64,000 nt of DNA from an uncultured Oscillospiraceae bacterium (GTDB taxonomy: Bacteria > Bacillota > Clostridia > Oscillospirales > Oscillospiraceae), in assembly GCA_947589745.1 (NCBI GenBank), contig CANQCS010000002.1, positions 1 to 64,000 on the forward strand. The letters are read 5' to 3'. Below the pieces are notes generated by a model, which was not told the DNA's origin, searched no databases, and saw only the letters and a list, made by a program, of their open reading frames with translations. The position numbers and the translations under genes were made by a program. Shown here piece by piece: positions 18,855-28,653 of the stretch (the first letter of the stretch is position 1; each line of letters opens with the position of its first letter).

Positions 18855-20627
18855 TTGAGCGGAAGAATCATCAAGGTCTCCGGCCCTCTGGTGGTGGCCG
18901 ACGGTCTGGCGGACGCCAACATGGCGGACGTGGTCCGCGTGGGTGAGCAGCGGCTCATCGGCGAGATCCTGAACATGACCGGCGACCAGGCCTCCATCCA
19001 GGTCTATGAGGAGACCAGCGGACTGGGGCCGGGCGCCAAGGTGGAGACCACCGGCGCGCCCCTCAGCGTGGAGCTGGGCCCCGGCATCATTGAAAACATC
19101 TACGACGGCATCCAGCGCCCGCTGGAGGAGATCGTCAAGAAGATCGGCTCCAACCTGGCCCGCGGCGTGGAGGTCCCCGCCCTGAGCCGGGAGAAGAAGT
19201 GGGCCTACACCCCCGTGGCCAAGGTGGGGGACAAGGTGGTGGGCGGCGACGTCATCGGCACCGTGCCGGAGACGGAGGTCGTGCTCCACAAGATCATGGT
19301 CCCCAACGGCGTCAGCGGCACCGTGGCCTGGACCATCAAGCCCGGCGACTACACCGTGGAGCAGGTGGTGGCCAAGGTCAAGACCGACAAGGGCGACACC
19401 GTGGAGCTGACCATGGTCCAGAAGTGGCCCGTCCGCGTGGGCCGTCCCTACAAGCGCAAGTACAACCCGGTGGTCCCCCTCCAGTCCGGACAGCGGATCA
19501 TCGACACCATGTTCCCCATCGCCAAGGGCGGCACCGCCGCCGTCCCCGGCCCCTTCGGCTCCGGCAAGACCGTGGTCCAGCACCAGCTGGCCAAGTGGTC
19601 CGACGTGGACATCGTGGTCTACGTGGGCTGCGGCGAGCGGGGCAACGAGATGACCGACGTGCTCCGGGAGTTCCCGGAGCTGGTGGACCCCCGCACCGGC
19701 GAGTCCCTGATGAAGCGGACCGTGCTGATCGCCAACACCTCCGACATGCCCGTGGCCGCCCGTGAGGCGTCCGTGTACACCGGCATCACCATCGCGGAGT
19801 ATTTCCGCGACATGGGCTACGACGTGGCCGTCATCGCCGACTCCACCTCCCGCTGGGCCGAGGCCCTCCGCGAGATGTCCGGCCGTCTGGAGGAGATGCC
19901 CGGCGAAGAGGGCTACCCCGCGTACCTGGCCTCCCGCCTGGCCCAGTTCTACGAGCGGGCCGGCGTGGTGCAGTGCATGGGCACCGAGGACCGGCGGGGC
20001 TCCCTCACCGCGGTGGGCGCCGTGTCGCCCCCCGGCGGCGACCTCTCCGAGCCCGTCAGCCAGGGCACCATGCGCATCGTGAAGGTGTTCTGGTCCCTGG
20101 ACGCCTCCCTGGCCTACCGCCGCCACTTCCCCGCCATCAACTGGCTGAACTCCTACTCCCTGTATCTGGACACCATGAAGCCCTGGTTCGACGAGCACTA
20201 CCCCGGCTTTATGGACAACCGCAACAAGGCCATGAGCCTCCTCCAGGAGGAGAACGAGCTCAACGAGATCGTCCAGCTCGTCGGTAAGGACTCCCTCAGC
20301 GCCGCCGATCAGCTGACGCTGGAGGTGGCCAAGATGGTCCGCGAGGACTTCCTCCAGCAGAACGCCTTCATGGACGTGGACAGCTACTCCAGCCACGACC
20401 GGCAGATGAAGCTGCTGGCCCTGATCCTGGACTACGAGCGCCTGGCCCGGGAGGCCGTCGGGAAGGGCGCGGAGCTGGCGCCGCTCCTGGAGATCCCGGC
20501 CAAGGAGCGCATCGGCCGCGCCAAGTTCGAGGAGGCCGACCAGTACGACCGGGCCTACGCCGACATCGCCGCCGAGATGGAGCGGGAGATCGCCGCCATC
20601 GCGGAGAAAGCAGGTGCTGACCTATGA
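18855..20627 (+). CDS. ntpA: V-type ATPase catalytic subunit A
   Basis: 590 residues from a TTG start at 18855. The N-terminal beta-barrel is followed by the bulge domain (about 115-190) that marks V-type A subunits, then the Walker A GPFGSGKT at about residues 232-239, [11 protein letters not shown], and Walker B region [15 protein letters not shown]. It hydrolyses or makes ATP at the A/B interfaces. A 78-nt gap separates it from ntpG, and its stop overlaps the ntpB start (ATGA). Confidence 0.97.
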   Translation: MSGRIIKVSGPLVVADGLADANMADVVRVGEQRLIGEILNMTGDQASIQVYEETSGLGPGAKVETTGAPLSVELGPGIIENIYDGIQRPLEEIVKKIGSNLARGVEVPALSREKKWAYTPVAKVGDKVVGGDVIGTVPETEVVLHKIMVPNGVSGTVAWTIKPGDYTVEQVVAKVKTDKGDTVELTMVQKWPVRVGRPYKRKYNPVVPLQSGQRIIDTMFPIAKGGTAAVPGPFGSGKTVVQHQLAKWSDVDIVVYVGCGERGNEMTDVLREFPELVDPRTGESLMKRTVLIANTSDMPVAAREASVYTGITIAEYFRDMGYDVAVIADSTSRWAEALREMSGRLEEMPGEEGYPAYLASRLAQFYERAGVVQCMGTEDRRGSLTAVGAVSPPGGDLSEPVSQGTMRIVKVFWSLDASLAYRRHFPAINWLNSYSLYLDTMKPWFDEHYPGFMDNRNKAMSLLQEENELNEIVQLVGKDSLSAADQLTLEVAKMVREDFLQQNAFMDVDSYSSHDRQMKLLALILDYERLAREAVGKGAELAPLLEIPAKERIGRAKFEEADQYDRAYADIAAEMEREIAAIAEKAGADL

Positions 20628-22006
20628 TGAAAGAATATCGGACCATCCATGAGATCTCCGGCCCCCTGATGGTGGTGGAGCAGGTGGAGGGCGTCACCTA
20701 CGACGAGCTGGCGGAGATCGAGCTGCCCGACGGCAGCCTCCGCCGCTGCAAGGTGCTGGAGGTCAACGGCGACAAGGCCGTGGTCCAGCTCTTCGAGTCC
20801 TCCGCCGGCATCAACCTGAAGGGGTCCAAGATCCGCTTCCTGGGCCACCCCCTGCAGCTGGCGGTGTCCGGCGACATGCTGGGCCGGGTGTTCAGCGGCA
20901 TGGGCCAGCCCCTGGACGACGGCCCCGCCATCCTGCCGGAGGCCTACAAGGACATCAACGGCCTGCCCATGAACCCGGCGGCCCGCGACTACCCCAACGA
21001 GTTCATCCAGACCGGCGTCTCCACCATCGACGGCCTGAACACCCTGGTCCGCGGCCAGAAGCTGCCCATCTTCTCCGGCTCCGGCCTGCCCCACGCCCAG
21101 CTGGCGGCCCAGATCGCCCGCCAGGCCAGGGTGCTGGGGGACGACGCCTCCAACTTCGCCGTGGTCTTCGCCGCCATCGGCATCACCTTCGAGGAGTCGG
21201 AGTACTTCGTCCAGGAGTTCCGCCGCACCGGCGCCATCGACCGCACGGTCCTCTTCATCAACCTGGCCAACGACCCCGCCGTGGAGCGTATCTCCACCCC
21301 CCGCATGGCCCTGACGGCGGCGGAGTACCTGGCCTTTGAGAAGGATATGCACGTGCTGGTCATCCTCACCGATATCACCAACTACGCCGAGGCCCTCCGC
21401 GAGGTGTCCGCCGCCCGGAAGGAAGTCCCCGGCCGCCGCGGCTATCCCGGCTACCTGTACACCGACCTGGCCACCATGTACGAGCGGGCCGGCCGCCAGC
21501 TGGGCAAGCCCGGCTCCATCACCATGATCCCCATCCTCACCATGCCCGAGGACGACAAGACCCACCCCATCCCCGACCTGACCGGCTACATCACCGAGGG
21601 CCAGATCATCCTGAGCCGCGACCTGTACCGCAAGGGCGTGCTGCCCCCGGTGGACGTGCTGCCCAGCCTGAGCCGCCTGAAGGACAAGGGCATCGGCGTG
21701 GGCAAGACGAGAGAGGACCACGCCAGCACCATGAACCAGCTCTTCGCCGCCTACGCCTCCGGCAAGGAGGCCAAGGAGCTGATGACCATTCTGGGCGAGG
21801 CGGCCCTGAGCCCCACGGACCTGCTGTACGCCAAGTTCGCCGACGAGTTCGAGAAGCGCTACGTCACCCAGGGCCAGGAGGAGAACCGCTCCATCCAGGA
21901 GACCCTGGATCTGGGCTGGCAGCTACTCAAAATTTTGCCCAAGAGTGAGCTGAAGCGCATCAAGCAGGACATGATCGACAAGTATCTGCCCCAAGACGAG
22001 CAGTAA
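20624..22006 (+). CDS. ntpB: V-type ATPase regulatory subunit B
   Basis: 460 residues. The Walker A region is altered ([10 protein letters not shown] replaces a P-loop), as is normal for the non-catalytic B subunit. Contains [11 protein letters not shown] and a typical [11 protein letters not shown] segment. The start overlaps the ntpA stop; ATG 20627 directly after is an alternative. Its stop codon lies in the loop of a hairpin (21991-22020). Confidence 0.96.
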   Translation: MMKEYRTIHEISGPLMVVEQVEGVTYDELAEIELPDGSLRRCKVLEVNGDKAVVQLFESSAGINLKGSKIRFLGHPLQLAVSGDMLGRVFSGMGQPLDDGPAILPEAYKDINGLPMNPAARDYPNEFIQTGVSTIDGLNTLVRGQKLPIFSGSGLPHAQLAAQIARQARVLGDDASNFAVVFAAIGITFEESEYFVQEFRRTGAIDRTVLFINLANDPAVERISTPRMALTAAEYLAFEKDMHVLVILTDITNYAEALREVSAARKEVPGRRGYPGYLYTDLATMYERAGRQLGKPGSITMIPILTMPEDDKTHPIPDLTGYITEGQIILSRDLYRKGVLPPVDVLPSLSRLKDKGIGVGKTREDHASTMNQLFAAYASGKEAKELMTILGEAALSPTDLLYAKFADEFEKRYVTQGQEENRSIQETLDLGWQLLKILPKSELKRIKQDMIDKYLPQDEQ

Positions 22007-22200
22007 ACTGCTCGCCTTGGGGACCCCCGAGATGATTTGACATCCTCGGGCGAAATGAATTCGCCCTGCGGCAAGGTTTTGGCCGTGGGCCGGCTTTCAG
22101 CCGGCTTAGGCTTGGGGTCGCCTTTCAGGCGACCTAACAGCTGCGCCAAAACGCTTGTACGGCGCACTTGCGCCGGGACATAGTTCCGGGGCGAATCATC
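21991..22200 (+). promoter_or_regulatory. Array of hairpins between ntpB and ntpD
   Basis: About 200 nt with at least six strong stems in a row: 21991-22020 (holds the ntpB stop in its loop), 22026-22050, 22048-22066 (GGGCGAA/TTCGCCC), 22089-22105 (GCCGGC/GCCGGC), 22116-22134 (GGTCGCC/GGCGACC), 22161-22174 and 22173-22189. Two have the same TTTCA loop. GATGATT (22031-22037) can pair with AATCATC (22194-22200) to close the whole group. No T tract follows, so it is not a simple terminator. It may be an mRNA processing or stability element, or a structured RNA. Confidence 0.7.
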
Positions 22201-22218
22201 CAGAAAAGAGGTGAACCC

Positions 22219-22881
22219 ATGCCCTCTGCGACCATAAACCCCACCAGAATGGAGCTGACCCGGCTGAAGGGCCGCCTGCGGACCGCCGTCCGGGGACACA
22301 AGCTGCTGAAGGACAAGCGGGACGAGCTGATGAAGCAGTTCCTGGAGATCGTCCGGCGGAACCGCCAGCTCCGGGCCAAGGTGGAACAGGGACTGGAGAA
22401 GGCCAACGCCGCCTTCACTGTGGCCTCGGCCATCATGTCCCCCCAGATGCTGGAGCAGGCGCTGCTGTACCCCAAGCAGAGCGTGGAGCTGGACATGAAG
22501 CTGAAGAACGTCATGTCCGTCAACGTGCCGGTCTACGACTTCCACACCCGCAACGACGACCCGGCGGAGATCTACCCCTACGGCTTTGCCCAGACCTCCG
22601 GTGAGCTGGACGCCGCCCTGGAGGCGCTGTCCGACGTGTTCCGGGATATGCTGGAGCTGGCGGAGGTGGAGAAGACCATGCAGCTGCTGGCCGCGGACAT
22701 CGAGAAGACCCGGCGGCGCGTCAACGCCCTGGAGTACGTGATGATCCCGGACTTCCAGCAGAAGATCCGCTATATCTCCATGAAGCTGGACGAGAACGAG
22801 CGCGGCAACATCACCCGCCTGATGAAGGTCAAGGAGATGGTCCTGCAGGACGCCCACGACTTCCAGCCGCCCGCATCGTAA
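22219..22881 (+). CDS. ntpD: V-type ATPase subunit D (central rotor shaft)
   Basis: 220 residues from ATG 22219 with AAAAGAGGTG upstream; an upstream in-frame start at 22168 would translate part of the hairpin array. Family start MPSATINPTRMELTRLKGRL and end VNALEYVMIPDFQQKIRYI are clear. Long antiparallel coiled coil that turns inside the A3B3 head. It is the last gene of the operon; no H or J genes follow. Confidence 0.95.
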   Translation: MPSATINPTRMELTRLKGRLRTAVRGHKLLKDKRDELMKQFLEIVRRNRQLRAKVEQGLEKANAAFTVASAIMSPQMLEQALLYPKQSVELDMKLKNVMSVNVPVYDFHTRNDDPAEIYPYGFAQTSGELDAALEALSDVFRDMLELAEVEKTMQLLAADIEKTRRRVNALEYVMIPDFQQKIRYISMKLDENERGNITRLMKVKEMVLQDAHDFQPPAS

Positions 22882-22886
22882 AAAAG

Positions 22887-22923
22887 TATCCGCTCCCCTT
22901 TTCATGGGGAGCGGATATTTTTT
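22887..22923 (+). terminator. V-ATPase operon terminator
   Basis: TATCCGCTCCCC / GGGGAGCGGATA, 7-nt loop, six T. Confidence 0.93.
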
Positions 22924-22942
22924 ATACGCATTTATACGCAGA

Positions 22943-22976
22943 GGGACCGGGCACTGGCCCGGTCCCTTCTGTTTTT
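22943..22976. terminator. Second terminator, between converging ntpD and rubrerythrin
   Basis: GGGACCGGGC / GCCCGGTCCC with an ACTG loop, followed on the plus strand by TTCTGTTTTT. It also lies just past the rubrerythrin stop on the minus strand but has no T run in that direction. A tandem TTTATACGCA pair (22921-22940) sits between the two terminators. Confidence 0.7.
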
Positions 22977-22979
22977 GGA

Positions 22980-23525
22980 TCAATAGTTCTCCGCGTGGAC
23001 CTCGAAGTAGCTCTGGGGGTGGTTGCAGGTGGGGCAGATCTCCGGGGCCTTTTCGCCCACCACAATGTGGCCGCAGTTGCGGCACTCCCACACCTTGACC
23101 TCGCTCTTGGCGAAGACCTCCTGGGCCTCCACGTTGTGGAGCAGGGCGCGGTAGCGCTCCTCATGGTGCTTCTCGATGGCGGCCACCAGACGGAACCGGG
23201 CGGCCAGCTCCACGAAGCCCTCCTCCTCGGCGGTCTTGGCGAAGCCCTCGTACATGTCGGTCCACTCGTAGTTCTCGCCGTCAGCGGCGGCGGCCAGGTT
23301 CTCGGCGGTGGAGCCGATGCCGTTCAGCTCCTTGAACCACAGCTTGGCGTGCTCCTTCTCGTTGTCGGCGGTCTTCTGGAACAGGGCCGCGATCTGCTCA
23401 TAGCCCTCCTTCTTGGCCTTGGACGCGAAGTAGGTGTACTTGTTGCGGGCCTGGGACTCGCCGGCGAAAGCGGCCTCCAGGTTCTTCTCGGTCTGGGTAC
23501 CGGCGTAGGGATTCTTTCCGTTCAT
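22980..23525 (-). CDS. rbr: Rubrerythrin
   Basis: 181 residues from ATG 23525, 8 nt after GAGGAGG; ATG 23531 is too close to that site. The N-terminal four-helix diiron domain has E23, E56-x-x-H59, E101-102 region and E118-x-x-H121. The C-terminal rubredoxin-like domain has C148, C151, C164 and C167 for a single iron. It reduces hydrogen peroxide in the cytoplasm of anaerobes using electrons from NADH through a rubredoxin reductase. Strong own promoter; monocistronic. Confidence 0.96.
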   Translation of the reverse strand: MNGKNPYAGTQTEKNLEAAFAGESQARNKYTYFASKAKKEGYEQIAALFQKTADNEKEHAKLWFKELNGIGSTAENLAAAADGENYEWTDMYEGFAKTAEEEGFVELAARFRLVAAIEKHHEERYRALLHNVEAQEVFAKSEVKVWECRNCGHIVVGEKAPEICPTCNHPQSYFEVHAENY

Positions 23526-23591
23526 GGTCATATCCTCCTCTTTCATTGGTCGGTAAGTGTACCTGAATGTCTCTTATTAAGACTTGGTCCT

Positions 23592-23620
23592 ATTATGCCA
23601 TAGTAGTAGCCCGTTGTCAA
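23592..23620 (-). promoter_or_regulatory. Rubrerythrin promoter
   Basis: Minus strand TTGACA (23615-23620), 17-bp spacer, CATAAT (23592-23597). It begins only 21 nt beyond the ygjP stop, so readthrough from the upstream operon is likely too. Confidence 0.8.
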
Positions 23621-23641
23621 GAGAAAATTTGAGAGCAGCCG

Positions 23642-24175
23642 CTACTTTTTCAGCAGTTCCCGGCGCTCCTTCCAGTCGGGCATGACCTGGGCGACGCAGG
23701 CGTAGAAGTCCGGGCCGTGGTTCTTGTGCCGGATGTGGGCCAGCTCGTGGACCACCACGTAGTCGATGGCCTCCTCCGGGTACTGCATCAGCCGCCAGGA
23801 GAAGCAGATGCGGTTCTTGGGGCTGCAGCTGCCGAAGCGCTTCTCCGCCCCGGTGATGGTGATGCCGGTGGGAACCAGCCCCATGAGGGCGCCGTAATGG
23901 GCCACCTTGGGCGGCAGCTCCTCCATGGCTCTCTGGATATACGCCTGCCGCTCCGCCTCGGTGGGCTCCGGGCGGCGGTCCCGCCGCTCCTGCTGGCGGG
24001 CCAGGTGGGTGGCGATCCACTCCGTGTGCTCCGCCACGAACCGGTCGATGCGGTACTTGGCCAGCCGCATGGGGGCCCGGACCAGCACCCGGCAGTCCGG
24101 CGTGACCTCCAGGGCCAGGGTCCGGCGGTTGGAGCGGATCAGCTCGTAGGCCGGGACCTTCCCGGGGGCGCTCAT
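23642..24175 (-). CDS. YgjP-family zinc metallopeptidase
   Basis: 177 residues. HELAH at 143-147 with a third ligand H153 (HKNHGPDF) gives the zinc site of the WLM/YgjP (DUF45, M48-related) group. FGSCSPKNRICFSWRL upstream is the family hallmark. Cytoplasmic; biological substrate unknown. It overlaps the GH13 gene by 4 nt, so it is the third gene of the GH1-GH13 operon, though no functional link with sugar use is evident. Confidence 0.9.
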   Translation of the reverse strand: MSAPGKVPAYELIRSNRRTLALEVTPDCRVLVRAPMRLAKYRIDRFVAEHTEWIATHLARQQERRDRRPEPTEAERQAYIQRAMEELPPKVAHYGALMGLVPTGITITGAEKRFGSCSPKNRICFSWRLMQYPEEAIDYVVVHELAHIRHKNHGPDFYACVAQVMPDWKERRELLKK

Positions 24176-25782
24176 CGGCCGTCCTCCAGGAGCACACCCT
24201 CCCAGGGCCGCAGGGCGCCGTCAAAGCCCTCCCGGGGATAGTTGGAGCGGACAAGACTGCCGGTATAGCCCACCTGGGCGGGCCGGTCCGAGAAGTTGAG
24301 GACCACGGTCATCCGCTCCTCCCCCAGAGCGCGGCGGTAGGCGAACACCTGGTCCCCGGTTTCCAGGGCCTCAAAGTCCCCCCGGCGCAGGACCTCCCGC
24401 TCCTTCCGCAGGGCGCACAGGTCCTTGTACCAGCTCCAGATGGAGTCCGGGTCGTCCTCCTGGCTGGCCAGATTGATCTCCGCGCAGTTGTGGTTGACGC
24501 CCAGCCAGGGCCGGCCTGTGGTGAAGCCCCCGTTGGGCCCGGCGTCCCACTGGAAGGGGGTCCGGGCGTTGTCCCGGCTGGTGCGGGAGACGATCTTCCA
24601 CCGCAGCTTCCGGGGGATGTGGAACCGGCGGAGCACCCGGTCCACGTTCTTGCTCTCCACGTCGTTGAGCTGCCGCATCCGGGTGAAATCGAAGTCCAGC
24701 ATCCCGATCTCCTGGCCCTGGTAGATGAAGGGCGTGCCCCGGAGGGTCAGCAGCAGCAGGGCCAGCAGCTTGCCGCTCTCTTTCCAGTGCTCCCGGCTGC
24801 CGAAGCGGGGGATGGACCGGGGCTGGTCGTGGTTCTCCAGGTAGAGGCTGTTCCAGTCCAGCTCCCTCTGCCACTTCACCAGGCAGTCGAAGAACACCTT
24901 GGGCCGGAACTTCCGCTTGAACCACTTGATGAAATACTGGTCGCACTCCATGTGCTCGAAGGAGAAGACCGCGTCCAGCTCCTTCCGCTCCGGGGCGCAC
25001 AGGTCCCGGGCCGTCTCCGGCGTCACGAACACGGTCTCGCCCACGGTGTAGGCGCCGTACTCGTCCAGCACCTTCCGCAGCTCCCGCAAAATTTCGTGGG
25101 TGCCTTCCAGGGAGCAGTAGTGCTCCAGGCCCGTGAGGGCCAGCTTCCGTTTGCCGTTGTCCAGGCTGTCCTTCCACAGGAGGTTGATCACGTCGCACCG
25201 AAACCCGGCCACGCCCTTGTCCAGCCAGAACCGGAGGATGTCCTTGACCTCCTCCAGCACGGCGGGATTGCGGTAGTTCAGGTCCGCCTGGCTCTTGGCG
25301 AAGAGGTGCAGGTAGTATTCGCACCGCTCCGGGTCGTACTCCCAGCAGTCCTCCCCGAAGAATCCGGTCCAGTTGTTGGGCAGGTGGCCCCGGTCGTCCC
25401 CCTTGGCCCAGATGTAGTAGTCGGCGTAGGGGCTGTTCTTGTCCCGGCTGCGGCGGAACCAGTGGTGGTCCGTGGAGGTGTGGTTGATGACCAGGTCCAT
25501 GAGGATGCGGATGCCCCGCGCCTTGGCCTCGGCGATGAGTTCCTCCATGTCCGCCATGGTGCCGTACTCCGGGTTGATATCCATGTAGTCGGAGATGTCG
25601 TAGCCGTTGTCCGCGTTGGGGGAGCGGTACACCGGGCCCAGCCAGATGGCCCCCACCCCCAGCTCCTGCAGGTGGTCCAGGCGGCTGATGATGCCGGGGA
25701 TGTCCCCGATGCCGTCGCCGTTGGAGTCCTGGAAGCTGCGGGGGTAGATCTGGTAGATGATCTCGTCCTTCCACCACTCCAT
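24172..25782 (-). CDS. GH13 alpha-glucosidase, probably oligo-1,6-glucosidase
   Basis: 536 residues from ATG 25782, 7 nt after GGGAGGA; ATG 25788 is too close. TIM barrel with the conserved regions DLVINH (96-101), GFRCDVIN with nucleophile D197, acid/base E249 in VGETVFV, and LENHDQ with H318-D319. Valine directly after the nucleophile (DVIN) is the feature linked with alpha-1,6 specificity in this subfamily, against alanine in alpha-1,4 enzymes. A trehalose-6-phosphate hydrolase is the main alternative. Cytoplasmic. Start overlaps the GH1 stop by one base. Confidence 0.92.
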   Translation of the reverse strand: MEWWKDEIIYQIYPRSFQDSNGDGIGDIPGIISRLDHLQELGVGAIWLGPVYRSPNADNGYDISDYMDINPEYGTMADMEELIAEAKARGIRILMDLVINHTSTDHHWFRRSRDKNSPYADYYIWAKGDDRGHLPNNWTGFFGEDCWEYDPERCEYYLHLFAKSQADLNYRNPAVLEEVKDILRFWLDKGVAGFRCDVINLLWKDSLDNGKRKLALTGLEHYCSLEGTHEILRELRKVLDEYGAYTVGETVFVTPETARDLCAPERKELDAVFSFEHMECDQYFIKWFKRKFRPKVFFDCLVKWQRELDWNSLYLENHDQPRSIPRFGSREHWKESGKLLALLLLTLRGTPFIYQGQEIGMLDFDFTRMRQLNDVESKNVDRVLRRFHIPRKLRWKIVSRTSRDNARTPFQWDAGPNGGFTTGRPWLGVNHNCAEINLASQEDDPDSIWSWYKDLCALRKEREVLRRGDFEALETGDQVFAYRRALGEERMTVVLNFSDRPAQVGYTGSLVRSNYPREGFDGALRPWEGVLLEDGR

Positions 25783-27077
25783 CAGCATTCCTCCCCGTCG
25801 GCGTTCCGGTAGGGCACGGCGCAGTATTCCCGGTACAGCGCCTCGCTGACGCCGCCCTCCCGGATCATCTTCCGGTAAAACTCCCCGCTACGCTTGACCG
25901 TGCGGCTCTGGTCGGTGTAGTCCACGCGGACCAGCCCGAACCGGGCGGTGTAGCCCTCCAGCCACTCCCAGTTGTCGCAGAAGCACCAGTGGTAGTACCG
26001 CTCCACCGGGAGGCCGCTGTCCGCCAGGGCTTGCAGATGCTCGGCGATATACCGGGCCCGGAAGCGGTCCTCATTGTCGCAAGTACCGTTCTCAGTGATA
26101 TAGATGGGGCGGGGGAGGAGCCGGTACACCTTCCGGCAGACCTCCGCGATGCCCTGGGGGTAGATCTCCCAGCCCAGGTCGTTCACCGGCGCGCCCTCCG
26201 CCACGCCGTCGGCGGGGCCGCTGACGGTGGAGCGGGTATAGTAGTTGACGCCGTGGAAGTCGCAGTACCGCCCCGGCACGATGGAGGGGTGCTTGCCCAC
26301 AGGGAAGGCGGCGTGGCCGGTGCACATGGCCCGGAGCATATTCCCCTGGAACAGGGCCTCGGCCTTCTCCGCCCAGAAGCGGTGGATGGGGTCCTGGGGG
26401 TCCTTGGGGGCGAAAGCCCGGAGGTGGAGGGCCACGCCGACCCTGGTGTCGCCGTACCCCATCTGGAGCCTGGTCTTGCGGATGAGGCCGTAGGCCTCGA
26501 TGTGGGCGGCGGTGATCGCGGTCATCACCCGGCACATGGCCAGGGGGTCCTTCTTGCCCGGAGGCCACGCCCCCACCAGGAAGCCGTTGAAGGCGTAGAC
26601 GTTGGGCTCGTTGAAGGTGATATACTCGGACACCAGGTCCCCCAGGCTGACCACCATCTTGTGGACGAAGCGGAGGTAGTAGGTGATGTTGTCCCGGTTG
26701 GCGAAGGCCCCCTTTTCCGCCAGCCACAGGGGGTCGCTGAAGTGGTGGAGGGTCAGCAGGGGACGGATGCCGGCGTCCACCATGGCCTGGATCTCCTCCC
26801 GGTAGCGGGCGATGGCCGCCTCGTCAAAGACGCCCTCCTCCGGCTCGATCCGGCTCCACTCCACGCCGAAGCGGTAACACTGGATGCCCATGTTCTTCAT
26901 GAGCGCCAGGTCCTCCCGCCAGCGGGCGTAGTGGTCCGTGGCCACGGAGGGGTCGGCGCCGTCCTTGATATAGCCCCGGCGGTACCAGTCGTACCAGGTG
27001 TTGTTCTGGTCGCCGCCCTCGATCTGGGTGGCGGCGGAGGCCGCGCCCAGAAGGATATCGTTCAGTTGAAATTCCAT
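25782..27077 (-). CDS. GH1 beta-glucosidase
   Basis: 431 residues, full length for GH1. Acid/base E157 in TFNEPN and nucleophile E329 in YITENG are present, as is the QIEGG start motif near residue 18 and W(E)WLEGY for sugar binding near the end. No 6-phospho signature (K-x-Y with S) could be clearly placed, so a plain beta-glucosidase is favoured over a 6-phospho enzyme. First gene of a three-gene unit with its own promoter; AAGGAGA lies 12 nt before the ATG, a little far. Confidence 0.93.
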   Translation of the reverse strand: MEFQLNDILLGAASAATQIEGGDQNNTWYDWYRRGYIKDGADPSVATDHYARWREDLALMKNMGIQCYRFGVEWSRIEPEEGVFDEAAIARYREEIQAMVDAGIRPLLTLHHFSDPLWLAEKGAFANRDNITYYLRFVHKMVVSLGDLVSEYITFNEPNVYAFNGFLVGAWPPGKKDPLAMCRVMTAITAAHIEAYGLIRKTRLQMGYGDTRVGVALHLRAFAPKDPQDPIHRFWAEKAEALFQGNMLRAMCTGHAAFPVGKHPSIVPGRYCDFHGVNYYTRSTVSGPADGVAEGAPVNDLGWEIYPQGIAEVCRKVYRLLPRPIYITENGTCDNEDRFRARYIAEHLQALADSGLPVERYYHWCFCDNWEWLEGYTARFGLVRVDYTDQSRTVKRSGEFYRKMIREGGVSEALYREYCAVPYRNADGEEC

Positions 27078-27122
27078 AGATCGTGTGTCTCCTTCGTGTT
27101 TTGCAGAAAACCTCTTGTTTCT

Positions 27123-27151
27123 ATTCTACGCCAGCTGGAAGGATTTTTCAA
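27123..27151 (-). promoter_or_regulatory. Promoter of the GH1-GH13-ygjP operon
   Basis: Minus strand TTGAAA (27146-27151), 17-bp spacer, TAGAAT (27123-27128). Confidence 0.7.
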
Positions 27152-27241
27152 CCGGTTTTTCGCGCTCTGTGCCGCGGCGGAGAGGCCCGCCGCTCCCCCG
27201 ACATGCTTGGCTTTCTAAAAATTAAAAAAATTTCTTGTTTG

Positions 27242-27309
27242 GTTGCACGTTTGCGTGCAACTAAAGGCCGTTTTCGCCCCTATATAGAGGCGTCTTTTCG
27301 TGAGACGCC
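27242..27309 (+). promoter_or_regulatory. Three palindromes in the leader of the lysis cassette
   Basis: GTTGCACG-TTTG-CGTGCAAC (27242-27261), CGCCCCTATATAGAGGCG (27275-27292, one mismatch) and GGCGTCT/AGACGCC (27289-27309). The last two share GGCG, so as RNA they cannot form together. No sigma-A promoter is obvious. A repressor site or folding leader are both possible. Confidence 0.5.
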
Positions 27310-27335
27310 CACACTGGAGGAAAGGGGGGAACGCG

Positions 27336-27620
27336 ATGGAGGCCATGGAAACGGTAGAGGCGGTGATCCGGCTGTCCTCGCTGCTGGCGGCCCTGGGGGC
27401 CCTGGGCGGCGCGGCGGCCTGGTGCGTCCATTTTCTGGACCGGGACCGGCGGCAGGACAAGGCTCTGAACGCCATCCGTCGGGAGCAGAGCCTGATCTGC
27501 TACGGCGTGCTGGCCTGTCTCAAGGGCCTGAAGGAGCAGGGGTGCAACGGCCCGGTCAGCGACGCGCTGAACAGGCTGGAGAAGCACCTGAACCAAGCCG
27601 CCCACGATGAGGCGGCATAA
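27336..27620 (+). CDS. Small phage-type membrane protein of a lysis cassette
   Basis: 94 residues from ATG 27336 (GGAGGAAAGGGGGG upstream). One N-terminal membrane helix (about 8-30, VIRLSSLLAALGALGGAAAW), then a basic amphipathic helical tail (DRDRRQDKALNAIRREQ) and a C-terminal helix. The layout is that of small proteins found before the holin in clostridial prophages. It may be an accessory holin or pinholin partner. No family name recognised with confidence. Confidence 0.7.
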   Translation: MEAMETVEAVIRLSSLLAALGALGGAAAWCVHFLDRDRRQDKALNAIRREQSLICYGVLACLKGLKEQGCNGPVSDALNRLEKHLNQAAHDEAA

Positions 27621-27656
27621 CATGGACTGTGCCGGAGGGCACAAGAAAGGAAGTGC

Positions 27657-27857
27657 ATGACCATGAGAGAGATCATTGCGAAACGAGTGGCGGGGCTGCT
27701 GACCGTCAAGAGCCTGGTGACCCTGACGCTGACGGTCATCTTCGGCATCCTCACCTACCGGGGGGAGGTGGACCAGAACTTTATGACCATCTATACGGTG
27801 GTGGTGTCGTTCTACTTCGGGGTCCAGACCGCCAAGAGCGGCGGAGGCGCGGAATGA
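27657..27857 (+). CDS. Holin-like protein
   Basis: 66 residues with two hydrophobic segments (about 12-30 and 42-58) and a short polar C-terminus, a small class II holin layout similar to clostridial phage holins. ATG 27657 or ATG 27663 could start it; the ribosome site AAAGGAAG favours the second by spacing. Its end overlaps the endolysin start by 4 nt. Confidence 0.75.
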   Translation: MTMREIIAKRVAGLLTVKSLVTLTLTVIFGILTYRGEVDQNFMTIYTVVVSFYFGVQTAKSGGGAE

Positions 27858-28564
27858 GCACCGCGGCGGAGCTGCTGGCCGTAGCCCGGGGAGAGCTGGG
27901 CGTCTGCGAGAGCCCCGGCGGCAGCAACTGTGTGAAGTACAACACCTGGTATTACGGCCGCGCCGTGTCCGGCGGCGGGTACCCCTGGTGCATGGCCTTT
28001 GTCCAGTGGGTGTTCTACCGGGCGGGGACGGCGCTGCCCAGGCTGACCGCCAGCTGCGGGGAACTGATGCGGGCGGCCCAGGCCGCCGGGTGCTGGGTGA
28101 CGGCTGGGTACCGCCCCGGCGACGTGGCGATCTACGACTTCCCCGGCGGGAAGGACACGGACCACTGCGGCATCGTGGAGAGCGTCCAAGGGGACAGCGT
28201 CACCGCCATCGAGGGCAACACCGGCGCGGGGAACGACGCCAACGGCGGACAGGTCCAGCGCCGGGTCCGGCCCCTGTGCCAGGTGGTGGGGGCCGTGCGG
28301 CCGGAATTTACAGAAGAGGAGAGAGACGATATGGACAAGGAGACCTTCCGGGCGCTCTGGATGGAGATGCGCCGGGACCTGCAGGACAACGAGGCCGGGA
28401 GCTGGTCCGAGGACGCCCGCAAATGGGCGGTGGAGAGCGGCCTGGTCAGGGGCGGCAGCGCCGGGCCGGACGGCCAGCCCAGCTATATGTGGGAGGACGT
28501 GATGACCAGGGAGCAGCTGGTGACGGTGCTGTACCGCTTCGCCCAGCGGGCGGGGCTGGCCTGA
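27854..28564 (+). CDS. CHAP-domain endolysin with an SLH-like C-terminal segment
   Basis: 236 residues from ATG 27854. The CHAP domain (1-150) has catalytic C46 in YPWCMAFVQW and H104 in DHCGIVESV, with an acidic third residue in AIEGNTG. Residues about 180-236 (WSEDARKWAVESGLV, then TREQLVTVLYRFAQ) look like one S-layer homology repeat, which would bind secondary cell wall polymers. The enzyme cuts peptidoglycan after the holin opens the membrane. No signal peptide, as expected for holin-dependent lysins. Ends at a strong terminator. Confidence 0.88.
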   Translation: MSTAAELLAVARGELGVCESPGGSNCVKYNTWYYGRAVSGGGYPWCMAFVQWVFYRAGTALPRLTASCGELMRAAQAAGCWVTAGYRPGDVAIYDFPGGKDTDHCGIVESVQGDSVTAIEGNTGAGNDANGGQVQRRVRPLCQVVGAVRPEFTEEERDDMDKETFRALWMEMRRDLQDNEAGSWSEDARKWAVESGLVRGGSAGPDGQPSYMWEDVMTREQLVTVLYRFAQRAGLA

Positions 28565-28621
28565 CGGACAGGAGGACCACGAAAGCGGGGAACCGCTACG
28601 ACACATGATGAATAAGAAACG

Positions 28622-28653
28622 GCCGGTGGGCAGCGCCCACCGGCTGTTTTCTT
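28622..28653 (+). terminator. Terminator of the lysis cassette
   Basis: GCCGGTGGGC / GCCCACCGGC, 3-nt loop, then TGTTTTCTTT. Confidence 0.88.

Noticed and set aside
22921..22940. Tandem TTTATACGCA pair between two terminators
   Set aside because: Only two units and no further copies seen; too short to call a repeat array.
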